Shown here: piece after piece, positions 21,759-35,700 of the stretch
Numbering within the stretch: position 1 is the first letter of the stretch
Layout of the letters: each line of letters starts with the position of its first letter
Assembly: GCA_948146395.1 (NCBI GenBank)
Contig: OX411557.1
Location: 37,426,077 to 37,490,076, forward strand
DNA: 64,000 nt
Direction of reading: 5' to 3'
Source: Fragum whitleyi
Lineage: Eukaryota; Mollusca; Bivalvia; Cardiida; Cardiidae
Translations under genes and position numbers: made by a program
Notes under the pieces: model-generated
Databases searched by the model: none
What the model was told of the DNA's origin: nothing
Seen by the model: only the letters and a program-made list of their open reading frames with translations

Positions 21759-22185
21759 AATTATTGAATAAATATTTTGTGTGAGGTATTGAATAAATTA
21801 TTTTAAATTATACAAATAATTATTTATGTTCAATCTTTGAACAAATATTTTAGATTATACAATAAATATTTCAAATTATACAATAAATATTTTAAATTAT
21901 ACAATAAATATTTTTTTCATCATACAATAAATATTTACAATTATAGAATAAATATTTTTGATTATTGAATAAATTATTTATTTTCTTAAAAGAAAATAAT
22001 CATAACTATAGAATAAATATCTATCATAATTAAATAAATATAAATAACTATTGAACAAACAATTCAATTCATTGAATATATATATATTTTTTTTACCATA
22101 ATTTATTTATTTTTGGAATAAATATTCGTATTATAGAACAATTATTTTTTTCATATAATTTTGCAACCGATTACACGCCATACTT

Positions 22186-22341
22186 GCCCCTTCCCCTCCC
22201 CTCCCGAATTCATGTCAAAGTTCTAACCTGACCGGGGTGATACCGAGCCAAAAATATATATCACGTGATGTACTGATTTGATCATGTGATATACAAAATG
22301 GTAGACGAACAGCAGGAAGGTTCAACAATCCGGTTCACTTG
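22186..22341 (+). promoter_or_regulatory. GK5: candidate GK5 promoter and non-coding first exon with a 14-codon upstream ORF
   Basis: The stretch starts a few bases after the transposable unit ends. It has a CCCTTCCCCTCCCCTCCC tract (22187-22206), a palindromic E-box TCACGTGA (22261-22268), and an ATG at 22298 followed by 14 codons and a strong donor G|GTAAGT at 22342. Joined to the acceptor at 22342+ (AG at 22762-type sites are weak; the clear one is CAG ending 23763), the frame closes at once (TG|A). It would thus be a short upstream ORF, and the GK5 start would be 23790. This is inferred without transcript data. Confidence 0.42.
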
Positions 22342-22699
22342 GTAAGTGAAAATAGGAAATAAAAATGCATTTAATGTCAGCTTTCATCGATGAATAATGA
22401 GATTTTTAATTCATCTATCTACGAATTAATTCAAATGTTTCTATCTATATTTCTGTACTGCTTCACACCCTCGCGGGTAACTTTGAGCAGCTGCGGCAAG
22501 CACTTTAGCAGTCTAACAGTATCTGAAAAGATGTGTTAAACTTAAAAAAGTATTTTTACCTGAAGCTGTTTAAGAACAAAAAGTCTCGGTATGCTGATTA
22601 TCCTCTCATCCTTGGTGCAGCTTGGTGTAGACTGATGAATTTAAACCATGTCAAACCCTTGGTTATGATAGAAGAATTTTCTTTTTTAAAACCCTTGTT

Positions 22700-22936
22700 C
22701 TGCTGAATAAAATTTGGCTAAAGAATTTCATCAAAATCAAAGGGTTAAAAGCACTGAAAGTACCTACTGTTGGTCAATTTTTTATTTGAAAAACTAAATC
22801 TATTGACAATTCTGGTTTGAAAGTGAGAAACAGGTGGTGTAGATTAACACCAGGCTGCACATATGTGCAGGCTGATGTTGGTCTATAGCTCCTGCCAAAG
22901 CAGGAATATTCCAAGTTCAGCAAGGGTTAACTTGGC
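22700..22936. mobile_element. MITE family H3 with AACCCTTG..CTGCTGAA ends, copy 1
   Basis: Ends AACCCTTGTTCTGCTGAA and TTCAGCAAGGGTTAA are inverted. The centre carries AGGCTGCACATATGTGCAGG, a perfect palindrome core. Full copies also lie at 45258-45507 and, reversed, 59355-59602. Confidence 0.8.
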
Positions 22937-23789
22937 ATGTCACAAGAGCAATCATTACTACCAAGGAATTGAGCTCTGAATATGTTTCCACAAGAATTAT
23001 ACCCCCTTTTGAATTAGTCTTTTACAATACAGAGGAACAAATAAGAAGGTGTGAAGGCCATATCAAATCTTAGTTTCTCATTGAAATCATATGTTGCTGG
23101 TACTCAGTGGAATTGTCTTGACGAGAGGATTCCTATCATTACTAGCAACATTGGGTTTGTGGTATAAATAATGAATAACCTTGATCAAAAATCGAAATAC
23201 CAGGACCCTCTATTTGTAACTCTGCAATATCCACTATTGTAGCTACTAGGGTACTTTCTGGCTGAAAGTGATCTTCTGTGGTTTCTGCTTTGCCTTACAA
23301 ATGTTTTTTTCTTTCTTTCTTTTTTACAATTTGCAAGATTGTTTAAACAAGGTGTTGGTATGCCATGAACAAAATGGGTTCGAAAGGACTTATTAGTCAA
23401 ACTCACAGGGGTCCTTGCTAAAGGTTTGGGAGTCCCTGTGTTTCAGCTATCCTCATGTCTTATTTAATTATTCAATTATTCCCTTGATTTATTACACATT
23501 GTATTAGAAAGATGTGTACATTTGGGATCAGCTTCAGAAAAGAATTTAAGACTGTTTAAAAACAGTTATCAGTTCTTTTCTGAAGTTGGTCCCCAGCGGG
23601 TCCTAGGGACTCACATCAGATAGTTTTGAGAGTCCTAGCTACTTATTTAGGGGTCTCAGACTCACAAAACCTGTGTCCTATAAAACCCTATGTAAATATT
23701 GTAAAAAATTGTGTTAATTCTGTCTGAAATTTACACCTTATATTGGGACTGTTTTTTTGACAGATTTTGTTAGACCAAACCTCTGAAAG

Positions 23790-26700
23790 ATGTGTGAAAG
23801 TGGAGAAGAAGCTGATGAACTCGCTGATCATGAACCATTTATCATCGCTGTTGATATTGGCACAACAAGCCTGAGGAGCCATATTTACAATAAACATGGG
23901 GCAATAAAAGGAACAAGCTCAAAGAAGGTCTCATATAGATTCTTATAAGTACACAGTAATTTGATAAGTTAGACTTTTGATGGATATTTTTCTGTTAGAT
24001 GTGTCCAAAAGGTGTTTGAAAGGTAAAAGAGGAAGAACTTTTTTAGCCCTTGTTAGACATTTACTGCAGCAGATTCAGTATTTCAATAAAGGAGGTTCAA
24101 ACAATTGAATGCGGCCATTAGGGGTTGGTTTTCATAGTTTTACAATATTTTGACTTAACTTCTTTATGAAAATGAAATACATGTAATTAGGTGACAGAGG
24201 TCGGATTATTTACCCCCCCCCCCCCCCCCCCCCCCCCGCCCCCCCCAACCACAGGTTGCATTTCAAACATTCTTTCACATTGGACATCTAGATTCAGAAA
24301 ATCAGCATGATGCAAAAATATTAGACCCCAGTCAGTCCGCGCAATCTGCGCAGTCCGACTAGGGTAAACATGCATCGCATGAAGGGTCACATATATGTAC
24401 ATGTAAATAATATCATGAATGAAATTTATCTGAACCTTCAGGTCAGACTGGGGATTGACTGCAATGGCTGACTTGAGTCGAAACTTTCAGGACTAGGCTG
24501 ATTTTCTGAAAGTAGAATGTTTATTCTACACTCCAGTTTAAGAATTTTTGAAATGCATCCTACGGTTAATATTCACTGAAAACAATCTCTTAGTCAAATA
24601 AATTATATTATGGGGTTCCAAGGTTTGTTTGTTAACATGTGACCGGTCACATATTCAAGCTATTTTGATGACGCATTCGGAGCTACAGATAGAGGGGGTA
24701 TTTTGGATTCCAAATTGAAATATTTCAACAATTCTTTCACAAATCCTATATTATTGGTACTCATTACAATCATCTTGACAAGATGATTCAATTGAGTACC
24801 AACAATATAGGATGCCATCATAGGGCATATGGTAGTGCATCCGACTGATAATCTAGAGGTCCCAGGTTAGATCCCCTTTGGCATCTTTCATTCTTTCCGA
24901 CTTTTTGTCTTTCACCAATGGGTTGATAATTGTAGACCTATGTGAGATAGCAACTGGAGGCTAGGAAAGGATGTTTAGGGTGTATTAGTGTGAGAAATAC
25001 CAGGAAACTATTGTTAGGTGCTCCAGCTACTCGGATATAACTGAAAAAATGTTGAAAGGGACGTAAAACTCCATTCATTCAATAAAACCATTAATACGGG
25101 ATTTCATTGAGAAATAAAGATTTTAGACTGGCTTTACCCCTCCCCTTTTAACTGTACCTCTGGCATTTTTTCCCAGATCATAATGATGCACCCTCAACCA
25201 GGCTGGGTAGAAATGGATCCCCATGTTATCTATCAACAAGCAGTGGACTGCATAGCTGAGTCTGTCAAAGGTACTGTAGTCTCATGTTTTTAGCTCTGCT
25301 GTTTTTCTGAGAAAACCTAAGGTATTGTGATCATCTTGGGGTCATTTGTGTTTGCATTATTGTTTGGGTTATTATGATAAACTTTAACATTGGTTATATC
25401 TCTTTCGTTTTTGAAGATATCTTTATGACACTTGGCATATGTATTCACCATCACAAGAGCTATCCAGACTAACCAGGTTGATAACTCTAGATCTGGATGC
25501 ATTTTTGTAAGAGTAGTATCCCTTTTTTGACATTATCCAGCACCTGCCGCCATGCATTGCACCTGTAGGCAGTGCTCTTCTTTTTTCTTTTACTTGAGGA
25601 TAACAGAATAAAGGGTTGAAAGACTCTTATTTCCATTGTGGTCCTAACTCATTCCAGATCTTATCATGCACAGAGAGAGAACGGCTATGGATTCTAACCA
25701 CTGCTTCCAACTTTCACAGCTGGTTGGATTGGGCTCTTTCTGTAAAGTTTCCCACCCAAAGACACAACCTGCCTCTGATTGCGACCCCTTAGTCTGGCTT
25801 CAGATTATGAGTTGATCTAAGAGCCAGACAAGTCTTTATTTCTTGTAGGCTGAAATTCTTTAATTCAAATTAGTTTGGGAGTTAATTATTAAGCTTAGTA
25901 GCTCGTCTAAAGAACAAGTTTAAAGCTGTCATGATAATTCTATTTGCTTGAAATCAATGCACTATCTTTCAATTTGAACCAGATTAGAATTCTGTTATTC
26001 TACCATGTGTTCAGGATGACAAATTAATGCAAAATGTTTGCCAATTATACCCTGCTTTGCACGTGAACGGCGTGCAAAGTGGGGTATTATTGGCAAACAG
26101 TTAGCACCATTTTATCATCCTGAACACAAGGCTGGTAATGGGTTACTTGTCATTTCAGCTGCAGGAATAAGGATGAGGGATGTTACGTGTCTGGGAATTT
26201 CTACTCAGAGAAATACGTGTTTGACATGGGATAGGTAAATTCATGAATATTCAAATTTTTGTTACACTCAAAGTTTACTTGTCCAACTTAGAGATTTGGC
26301 CCAGAAAGCTCAGTTGGTAGCTTGAAGGGTTGTAAATCCTTAAGTTTTGAGTTTGAACCCCAGCATGGCCTACATTCAATTTTATATTTGACAAAAAAAA
26401 ATTGACATGAGTCAATGTGTGAAAGAAAGTTCGCTAAATGGAATGGGTAGCTGAAATACATTTGAAAGCAGTGTTAGACCTCAAAATTATGGAGGTACTA
26501 GGAGCATTGGTTTTGAAGGATACATGAGCCTTTGTGTGACATTTCCAACAGTTTAAAATGTGAGCCAAGCAAAGACTCTGGCCAGCCTGTGCATCCACAC
26601 AGTCTATTCAAAGTCTTCACTATGCAATTTATAGATAAATAAGGTCTCAAATTATCTGTAGACAGTGAGGCAATCTTCTTATTACACCATGTAAATCAAA

Positions 26701-29700
26701 ATGTCTGGGCTGCTAAATGTTTGCACCTCATGCAGGTGTCAAATTGTTGGAAATGTAACACACAGGGTTTCACATCTTGTTTTAGGGAGACTGGTGAACC
26801 TTACCATAACTTTATCTCCTGGCAAGATATGAGAGCCAGTGATGCAGTTCAGTCATGGAATAATTCTTATTCACTAAGGGTAGGTTTGTTTATTTACTCC
26901 TTACCATAACTGGCCGCTGTCATAGCGCTGTTGTTAGCGCGTTGGAGTATTATTCAAAAGGTCCTGGGTTCGGTTCCCGACGGCGGCACTCATTCTTTCC
27001 GACTATTTGTCTTCCACTAATGAGTTAATAATCATAGACCTATGTGAAATAGCAGCTTAAGGTTAGGAAAGGATGTAATGGTAGTTCTGGTGTGAAAAAT
27101 ATCAGGAATTCATTGCTTTGTTACCCAGCCGCTGCGATATGACTGGATTAATGTTAAAAGCGGTGCAAAACCCCATTCAATCAATCAATCAATCCTTACC
27201 ATAACTTTATCTCCTAGACATGAGAGCCAGTGATGCCGTTCAGTCATGGAACAATTCTTATTCACTAAGGGTAGGTTTGTTTATTTACTCCTTATATTGA
27301 CTCGTGGTTATTTCGTTAAATTCAAGCATGGGGCTAATCATTAAACACAATGTCTGCTTTGAAAAAAAACCTAGAGCTAATTTGTTAAATTTGAAAATTT
27401 CCATATTTTCATGAATTGTGGCTACCATTTTAGACTTAGCTAAAAAAGAAACTTTACATACATATGTATATGTTCGTGGGCAAGTAAAAGAGATTGATAA
27501 GCTTATTGTTTGTATCAAAGAGTATAATACACTGTTTGTAATGAAGAAAATGCTGGGTTTCAGCATTTTCTTCTTTAAAAACAAGGTTTTCTCAAAATCT
27601 TTCTATTCTACTTTTTGCAGACAAGTTCATTTTAATCCTGGACAAGTAGAAAATCACACTTTACTTGTCAATGGACACATAGAGAGACTCTGTATTTCCA
27701 CACCCCTGTATTATGGTGTATTGATGAAATTTGTATTTGTGATTCTTACTGTAGACTAACTATTCACATTTATTGTTTCAGCTTATGAATGGTGGGTCAA
27801 AGTTTTTACATGCCTTTACAAGGAAGAAAAGGTTTCTATCAGGAAGTGTTTTAAAATTTATGACTAAACAGGTACAGTTGACAACAACACGAAGTTGACA
27901 AGACGAATGATTTTGAAATGATTTGGGAATGAAATTGAATGATAGAGTGGAGCGAGTTTTGAGTGAATTTAATGGTAGGTATTACAAATTTTGTTGAGGA
28001 TGAACAAAATTAGTGATATTTGTTACCTCCCTTTAATGAAGTATGCACACAAGTTCTATAAAAAGCTTCCTATTTCTTCAAGAACAAATCAGATGCTTAC
28101 AATTTGAATCATGTCAGTGAAACTGCAATTTTTTTTAGCTATATTGAACTTGAATGACATTGTTAATTATATCTTTTTCAGTGAGTTTGGAGCATTTTTG
28201 AATGGTTTGAGAGAGTGTTTGGAATGAATGAATGGAGTGCTGAGTGAGTGATTTGCAATGGTTTTGGACGAGATGAATGTCAATAACACGATTGTTTTTA
28301 ACTGTATGTAAAGAATGAATGTTCAATATCCATACAGAAAATTCTCATATTTTCTGAGCTCTTATGCAGCTGAATATAGAAAACTTTTGTTTCGTTGCAA
28401 TAAAACCAAAGTGCAGAAAACTTTAGATGCACTTAAAAGTGAGACAGTGACTGCTACAAATATCTTCATAAAATATACAGGGAATAGGTGTTGTTCAGAT
28501 ATGAAACTTATGTAACACAAGAGTCACTGTCAAAATTAAATAATCATGAAATAGCAGAGTTGTTAGCTCCACTTTTCTAAGGCCACTGCCTTACTGCCTA
28601 TAATGGGATCTGGAATATTTTGAAAGTCAATTTGTCCATGGACATGTGACAATTACATTCTGGCTTGTCTGTATCAAAAACCTTCTTGTATGTTCTTTGT
28701 CATAAAGATTTTTTTTTTCAAAATAAATAGTCTTAATTTTTCTGACATTGAAGAGACTTTGGTATTGCTATAAGAAGCATCCATATAATAGTTTCACTTA
28801 TGGTTGACATAAGAATTATGGTGTTTTTTTTTTTAGAAAACAGCTAACTCTTACTGTAAGAAAATATTAGTTTTTTTCTTGATATTTCTCACTTGTCCAC
28901 AGACAACTAAACAATGAAAACCTTCTTGTCCATGCAGCTTAATTGACCACTGAGACAACTCGGGTAGCTTATTTCAGAACCACTGCTATATATTTTGGTC
29001 AGTATCAATTGTTTTGCATTGAGTCATCGATGTCACTTTACTTTGTTTTGATGATTGAGATGATTCAGTGTACTTAATTACTGTAAAAGATGTTTTATGA
29101 GCAAATATTCTTTACTAACATCAGCGATTGAAAACACATTTAATTTAATCACTATGCCATAGGAAAAATGAAAAATTATAACTCTTTTAGCTAATATTTG
29201 AAAGAGCTAATACCTCATTATTGCAAAAATAAATCCACACCAAAATAACCTGATTTGGAGCACTGAAAGTGTTTATAGAGATATAGGCACAAAACAAAAG
29301 TCTTGCATTAATCCCTGAAACTTCATTTTCCAGGTAACCCTGAGATTATTATGGTTACTAGACAACATACCAAGTGTAAGTTAAATGTTTTTATGACCCA
29401 TTTTGTGAAAAGGGAACAACTGCCCTGCATTCAAGATGACAAATCTGTGCAAACAGTTTTCAATTATACCCCACTTTGCACGCAAGTGCATGTGCAAAGT
29501 GGGGTATAATTGGAAAACTGTTTACCCCATTTTGTTATTCTGAATGCAGGATTGGGTAAAACAAATAGTTTGGATCCTGGTCAGACTACACAGACTGAGC
29601 AGGATTAATGCTTTTTTTGTCTTAAATCATATTTTATGAATCTAGAATCATAGTTTTACCTTACTATTCATTCATTTTCAATATACTCTCTCTGGTTGAC

Positions 29701-32700
29701 CTCTTGTGGATCAGGGCCTGAGGTTATAAAAACAATTTTCTGCTCAACTGAGAATTTTCTTAAATCTAAAATTTAATGTAAATTAAATTCAAATTAATAT
29801 TATCTTTAATGCTCATACATTTATAACAATACTACAACAGAATTGCAGCTTTAATCTCATGTTGAAATATGATAAAATTTCCAATTGAGAATGAAAAAGA
29901 TTTATAATCTTTGGCCCTGATCTGTTTCATTTAGTTCCCAAGTGGTCCCTTTATACATGATTTGTCATATATGAATGTGTTTAAATGCATTAATATTTTG
30001 TTCATTTAGATGTGTATTTAGTTTAGGAGCAAGGCTTATGAGAGTTTTTTATGCCCCCGTATCGAAAGATCGGGGGCATATTGTTTTACTGTTGTCCGTC
30101 TGTCCTTCTGTCTGTCTGTCCGTCCGTCTGTCTGTCTGTCTGCAAAAGTTAACCAAAAAACTTAACACTGCCAATATCTTCAAGCCTATTCAAGATACAA
30201 GGCTCATATTTGGCATGATGATAGATCTCAATGATTCGCATCTGCTGGTACCAAAGTCAAGGTCATGTGACAAGGTCAAGGTCATCTCAAAAAGTTAACC
30301 AAAAAACTTAACATTGCCAATATCTTCAAGCCCATTCAAGATACAAGGCTCATATTTGGCATGATGATAGATCTCAATGATCTGCATCTGCTGGTACCAA
30401 CGTCAATGTCATGCGACAAGGTCAAGGTCATCTGTCAAGGTCAAACTTTGAAAAAAATGCTGTTACGAGGGCATTAGTGTTTCACAAACACATCTTGTTT
30501 TTTTCTAATTTCTGTCACCCTATACAAAATAGCAATGCTTAGTGAAAGTGGGCAACAAAATTGCAGTAAATTTCAGCTTGATTAAAAAAAACTACATTTT
30601 GGTCATGTGCAAACATCATATTTCAAGGGCATTACTACCATTATGCTCATTACTCAAGTGAATAATACAAATAAATCCTCTTTCAAAAAATATCATTGAT
30701 GAATGACGAATGACCAAAACATCAGAACAGCAACTTTTTTAGGCTGTAGTTACGATGTTTTGATTATTCATCAACCGGCTCAAATTATAAATGGCTAGGC
30801 TGTAGGCAGAGGGCATTCATCTTTTGTCCCAGTCCACGTATTGCGTTTGTCCTATATATTCTTTGGTGGTTGCCTTCTGAGTGCTTATGAATATCAAAAT
30901 CCTAGTTTCCCCTATGTATTTTGCATGGTGATAGCTTTGAGTGACATACATCTGTTCATTTGCTGTAACTAATATCAGTCATCTGACAAATTCAAGGTCA
31001 TCTGTCAAGGTCAAACCTGTGGGAAATGTGCAGTTTTGTGGGTATTTTTGTGCTCTTTTCGTGATAGAAAGTTCATATTTTGTATGTAGTTTTTTTGACT
31101 ATTGAAGGTCATTTGTTTAAGGTTAAATGTAATATTTTTTTTATCCTACTTAAGGTATGTTACGTATTTACAATGGAAACTTAGCAAACAATTCTTAATT
31201 TCTTCAACCAAATTCAAAAGGATTTCCCTGATAAATATATGTCAGCTTATGTCATGGTTATGTGATTAGATCAAGATATTCTATGGAGGTCAAACTTGTT
31301 AAAAATTTCTTGACGCTTTTGTCAAAATGTCTTAATTGAGCAACCATTATGTGCTTTAGATACAGTTGTTACAAACAATATATTATTTTTTCAGTTACGT
31401 CCTAGAGCGAATGATGGTCTTGTAATGTTTGGTTGTATTGATACCTGGTTGTTATGGAAACTAACAGGGGGTACAGTACACGCTACTGATTATTCAAGTG
31501 CTAGTAGTACAGGGCTGTTTGACCCTTTTTTAGTAAGTATTTAAACAGATTACAGTAAACATTCATGTATTGAAAATATATTAGAGAGCTGATCTGTGAA
31601 AATAGCTTTGTAATTATACTCTTCTGAGAAAATGCCTAATTCTTGTTTTCTTTAGCTTGGGTTTTGATGGGAAATTAAAAGATAGTCCCCTTTGAATCAA
31701 TCAGTATGATGATGGCGCAGTGTGAAACAGTCGTAACTTTCCATAAACATATAGGGAGTTACAACTATTTGCATTGAGCCATCATTGAAACAATTTACCA
31801 TTACATATTGAACGTATGAATTTCCATCGGATACTCAACTGCAGAAGGAAAGGAGTTGCAAAGGATAATTCGGAGTCATTTTAGACTAATCTACTGAACA
31901 TTTGCATTCGCCAATTTTTGTTTAAAAATGAAGAAAAAAAGGTTTAGGGGCTATATCATACAGGGATAAATAACATGCTATATTTGTTTGGCCCGTCACA
32001 TGACAAGGGACCATCTTGGAACTCTGGAAAGCAAGTTCTTGAAAAAGTAATTGGTTCCTGCAGAGATAAGCTTGAAATCGCATTTCAAAGATTCTTTTAC
32101 GGGAATGTAGAATGATCATTCTAGATTCAGAAAATAAGACAATTGTGAAAAGTTTTGACCCTAGTCAGTCTGCGCAATCTGCACAGTCTGACTAGAGTCG
32201 ACACTTGACACATAACCCAGATTATCCCTTTTGCGTGATGGGTTACATATGCTCGTTTGTTTCAAACTAAATTTTTTATTTTGTACAGGTAGAATGGAGT
32301 ACACTTGTATGTGGCCTAGTCAACATTCCAATGTCTATATTTCCTGAGATTAAATCTACAAGGTAAAATTTAGAATTTTAACCATTGTCAATCTACATGT
32401 TGTTTCTTACTGCTTTGGTAGTTGGTAAACACAAAGATAAGCCTGGACATATGGGCTATCCTATCTTTGTCTATCCCATCTGATTTCTATTTTTTAACTC
32501 TTAAAAATTTAAAAATGGTGTTTTCAAAGTACAGTAAAATATATATTAAGCAACCACTACAGGACAACCAGAAAGATAAAAAGAGAATGATCGCTTAGTG
32601 CATGTTTGGTTTTACAAATAAGAACAATTATTTTGGTTGAATATGTGTTTCTACAAATTTTTCAATAGTCATATGTTGTTATAACTCAACTTAAAAAACT

Positions 32701-35700
32701 CACTTAAAAAAAATATTCCCATGATAGACGTGGTTGCTTGAGCAACATTGACTGTGTATATTGACTCACAATAGATGCATCCAGTGCGTACAGCATTTTG
32801 AATTTAATAGATTCAGTGTTTATTCTAGGCAGGGGGGTTGGGGGATTCCCCTACTTTTTTAAAAAAAAAACCATATTTTCAAAATTGATTGGGTATTTTT
32901 TTCCCTATAAAACAAAGAGCGAGGAATACCAAACATTTCTCAATGATCTAGATTTTGCATTGAAATCCCCCACATTTTTGTAATCTTAGAATAAACACTT
33001 CAGATTTTATGCCAAGGTTAATTATATTCAGCATGATGAGGATTCAGAAGAAGTGCAACTTCTAGCTTGACTGTCCATGTCACATGATCGAAATGCTTGT
33101 CTGGTCACAAAGATAACGCTTTTTTAAATTGGGACATTACTTTTGAAACACGTACAGGAAAATTGGCCTTGGTAAGGCCGAATCTCAATTTTTCTGATTA
33201 CACACTAGAGGCAACAGTTTTTTTGTAAAATATTTATGAAAAATCATTAGAATATTTGCCCTCTTGTTGTATGATTGTGACCTTTTTCTGAGTAAAAAAT
33301 TTAATTGGTGTAATAAGGGTTAATCAAAACGACTTTCTGTTCTTCTCTGAGAGAAATGTGATATATGTGTATATTTGAAGTGTAAAGTGTATGTATAAAG
33401 AATAATTCAAAGGTATCTTTTTCCACAGTGGTTTATTTGGACACACAGATGAAGCTGTATTTGGGACTGCCATTCCTATCACATGTTTGGTGAGTTAAGA
33501 CCTTTTATAATATGGTCTACATCCCTGTAGTGAAATAACCCTGTTGAATATTTTTGATATTATAAGGGTGTCATTACACTAGTGAAATAACTATGCAAAT
33601 AAGCTTAGAGCGTATAACAACACTATTTTGTTGCAATGAAAACAAAGTCATAATTGATGTGATGGTGACATTTAGATAGAAATATAGATAAAAAATTAAT
33701 AGATAAAAACTTGTTGAAGCCTCATTAGGTATTTCATGACCATTCATTCAAAATTCTATATATACTGAGGGACTTTAAAAACGCAATACTTAAAAACATC
33801 GCTTAAATGCACATATAAGTGAACAGGCGTGCATTATGATATACTTATTTTGTTACCTTAACAAGATACTTTTAATCCAACATCAATGTCATTTTGAAAC
33901 ATTCTCTTGTATTCCAAATACGAAGACAATTTAAAACATACCCACGAAAGTTGAAATTTCTCCATAGCCCTACTGTTTGGACGATACTTTCTTCTGAAAT
34001 TGAACAAAAGCCAAACAAATTTCAGAGTTAAGTTGAATGTATCAAGAGGGCAAACAAATCATGAATACTGCGAATAAGCACGTTTGGTGACCAGAAATGA
34101 CGTCACTTACATGCTTTTTCATTCCTTTTGTAGAACCACAAACGTTGTTCATGTGAATGCAGTTTTGGCAAACAAAGCCTGTTCACGCTTTTTACCCCTT
34201 ACCAGACAACTCGTTTAGAGTTGAGATGCAATTTTTTAGTGTGTTTACGGCATGACAATAATGTCATTTTAATATGTAAAGTCTTCTGAAACTCCCTTTT
34301 GGCAACGTCCTACCATGCAGATGCTTAAATTTTGACGGAATAAATCAATAATTTTTAGTCTAATTGATGTTATCAACGTTACAATTCTAAGGAATAATTT
34401 CCACTTTGACCTACTCAATTCAGAGGAATGTCTTTTCAAAGTAAGTGAGGTGATTTCATTTCCTTTAACGGTTTTTGAAATGTCTATCGTCAATTACCTT
34501 CCATACTTCTGATTTGTGTAATCAATGAACCATGAAAAGTACAATGACAAAAAAAGAGTGGACAGTTAAATGCTATGCCGAAACTAACCAAAGCGTCAAA
34601 TCAAATTAAGATTAAGTCGATTCAACAGTGTATCTTCTTTGCATGGTTTTAGCTAAATTTAGTTAAAACAAATCAACTTTTCTGTACTCAAATTTCATAT
34701 TTACTTTGTTGCCTTTTTCAAAGTTGCTCAGTATATATAAAACTTTTAACGAAATAAAAAGTGAAAAGATTTCCTTCAAAAATCTTTGAACATATCTTAA
34801 TTGTTTCAATTTATGCATATTTTAAATAGTTGCTTATGGTCTCCATCCCAGTTTACCAAACTGTTAATTTATGTTTTAATTTGTTTTAGGCAGTATTACT
34901 GTATATCAATTTTACAGATATTGAAAATCTGCGCAGCATTATGAATACTGCAACTGTTCTACAAATTGCACCCTGAATTAATTGGTTAAGTTATTTCATG
35001 TGAGTTTCAAGATGGAAGCACTTGCAAATGCCAAGATTTCCTGAACACAGAGCTGGACTAAGCTTTCTAGAGCGGCTCAATGATTAAAGCAATTTTGCGT
35101 AAGTATGATGCAAAGAAATTGTTGGTATGTTTGCAGGCAGCAGACCAGTCAGCATCTATGTTTGGTGAATGTTGTTTTGAGAAGGGTGATATCAAATGTA
35201 CGCTGGGTACGGGAATGTTTATGTCTCTCAACACGGGATCTAGTCCACATGCTTCCATAGCAGGTATATAAATAACTTTCTTTAGTGCTTTTCGGTGGTT
35301 TATCGAGAACTAATGGTAAATTATTAATTGATAATCACACCGCAAAAGCAGTGAAATTATCAAAAACTTATACCCTGCTTTGGTGCATTTCATTCTATTT
35401 GACGTCATCTATGCGGGGCGAAATAAGTGACACCATAATGAACGTTGCATAGCGATAACACGCAAAATGACATGCTTAACGAAAATATGTCCTATGAATA
35501 TCACATTTTGTCTCATTTTTGCAATATAGAAATAGAATAATGGTTTGTTTTTTAAGTAATACTGATTGATATTTCATTTCATGAACAACAAAAGCTATAT
35601 TTTCACTCGTGGCTCCACCACTCGTGAAAAATATTTCACTCGTGGCTCCACCACTTGTGAAAAATATAGCTTTTGTTGTTCACTCAATGAATAAAAATCG

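Larger units (their letters stand above)
19786..22181. mobile_element. large repeat unit, copy 2, left arm deleted
   Basis: It starts TGGCGTGTAAT and then jumps straight to GTCCGTCGTGCG, the interior of copy 1, so the left arm is missing. The interior (tandem units 19797-20640, unique part 20700-21295) and the right arm (21759-22178, ending GATTACACGCC) match copy 1. It has its own insertions: a SINE at 20018-20300 and a 460-bp element at 21299-21758. Confidence 0.8.

Noticed and set aside
22298..22341. ATG at 22298 as the GK5 start codon
   Set aside because: Splicing to the exon 1 acceptor gives TGA at the junction, so it can only be an upstream ORF; 23790 is the first usable ATG.
24187..24402. 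open frame with a glycine run
   Set aside because: It is caused by the poly(C) tract in a GK5 intron.
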